A stretch of DNA of 60,322 bases from Methanobacteriota archaeon (GTDB lineage: Archaea > Thermoplasmatota > Poseidoniia > Poseidoniales > Poseidoniaceae). The stretch lies in assembly GCA_014240385.1 (NCBI GenBank), contig JAAZXA010000024.1, positions 1-60,322 on the forward strand, given 5' to 3'. The notes under the pieces were generated by a model. That model saw only the letters and a program-made list of their open reading frames with translations, did not search any database and was not told the origin of the DNA. Each line of letters opens with the position of its first letter. Position 1 is the stretch's first letter. The position numbers and the translations under genes were made by a program. Below are positions 60,130-60,322 of this stretch, piece after piece.

Positions 60130-60322
60130 ATGGCACCGGCTCAACCTACTGACTGGTGTGAACGTTACCGCCCAATAAGTGAGTCTCACCTGATTGGAAA
60201 TAATGGTCCAAGGAGGAGAATCAAAACTTGGTTGAAGTCTTGGGAGCATGGGCGTCCTTCCAAGCGCGGCATCCTGCTTGTTGGCCCACCAGGAATTGGA
60301 AAAACGACAATTGCCCGAGCCA
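60130..60322 (+). CDS. Replication factor C large subunit, N-terminal part (cut by window end)
   Basis: The frame from the ATG at 60130 stays open to the last base. It encodes WCERYRP, LIGNN, and the AAA+ Walker A loop VGPPGIGKTT, all characteristic of clamp-loader proteins. WxERYRP in front and a basic stretch RRRIKTWLKSWEHGRPSKRG favour the large subunit RfcL over the small one. The complex loads the PCNA sliding clamp onto DNA with ATP. Only 64 residues are in the window. It follows glyS by 44 bases with an AAGGAG-type element in the gap at 60099-60104. Confidence 0.85.
   Translation, partial: MAPAQPTDWCERYRPISESHLIGNNGPRRRIKTWLKSWEHGRPSKRGILLVGPPGIGKTTIARA

Overview
The window comes from a marine-type euryarchaeon of the Thermoplasmatota, most likely Marine Group II (Ca. 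Poseidoniales) or a close relative. The genes place it: an archaeal exosome superoperon, archaeal S12-S7-EF-2, archaeal/eukaryotic-type ProRS and GlyRS, TiaS, KptA, Pcc1, Dph6, a type of CoaBC found in archaea, the futalosine menaquinone pathway, isopentenyl phosphate kinase, and large secreted Ca-binding and lectin-like proteins. Strong Shine-Dalgarno motifs inside operons and TATA boxes about 25 bases before leaderless starts are also archaeal. The lineage call is inference from gene content. I found no rRNA, tRNA, CRISPR array, insertion sequence or prophage. Coding density is very high, and no gap between genes exceeds about 200 bases.

Layout. 1-6000: menaquinone genes (mqnD; mqnE-mqnA) around a membrane beta-propeller protein, with a half-length deoxyhypusine-hydroxylase-like gene directly behind mqnD. 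6000-11200: a P2-type cation ATPase divergent from an OPT transporter. 11280-15900: split transketolase, transaldolase, a small membrane protein and ProRS. 15900-24080: CoaBC, a MamK-like actin, KptA, thiolase, a zinc-ribbon/TerB-like protein, a fused isopentenyl-diphosphate isomerase-prenyl synthase, and a small zinc-ribbon protein. 24150-29750: isopentenyl phosphate kinase, the S12-S7-EF-2 cluster and a UbiD decarboxylase. 29770-37400: a TPR-type gene, then on the minus strand the operon psmA-SBDS-rrp4-rrp41-rrp42-rpl37ae-pcc1-pfdB-DHH-TPR. 37480-41790: Dph6, PurB and small membrane, CBS and RecA-fold proteins. 41840-52540: envelope region with an EF-hand-repeat lipoprotein, TiaS, two heptose-pathway enzymes, an archaeosortase, a SnoaL-like protein and a giant lectin/LamG/PPC surface protein. 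52600-60322: a 1771-residue Lhr-type helicase, a ferredoxin, GlyRS and the start of RFC large subunit.

Shared themes. Isoprenoid lipid synthesis is represented by IPK, the isomerase-synthase fusion and a UbiD protein that may be the anhydromevalonate-phosphate decarboxylase. Translation-factor modification is represented by EF-2 with its diphthamide histidine, Dph6, and the half-DOHH protein. RNA and protein turnover sit together in the exosome-proteasome operon. Cell-surface construction is represented by the lipoprotein, lectin protein, archaeosortase and heptose enzymes.

The observations most worth follow-up are the half-size DOHH homologue, the MamK-like actin, the eukaryote-like isomerase fused to a prenyl synthase, the CoaBC lacking its decarboxylase histidine, and several perfect inverted repeats at promoters and intergenic gaps.
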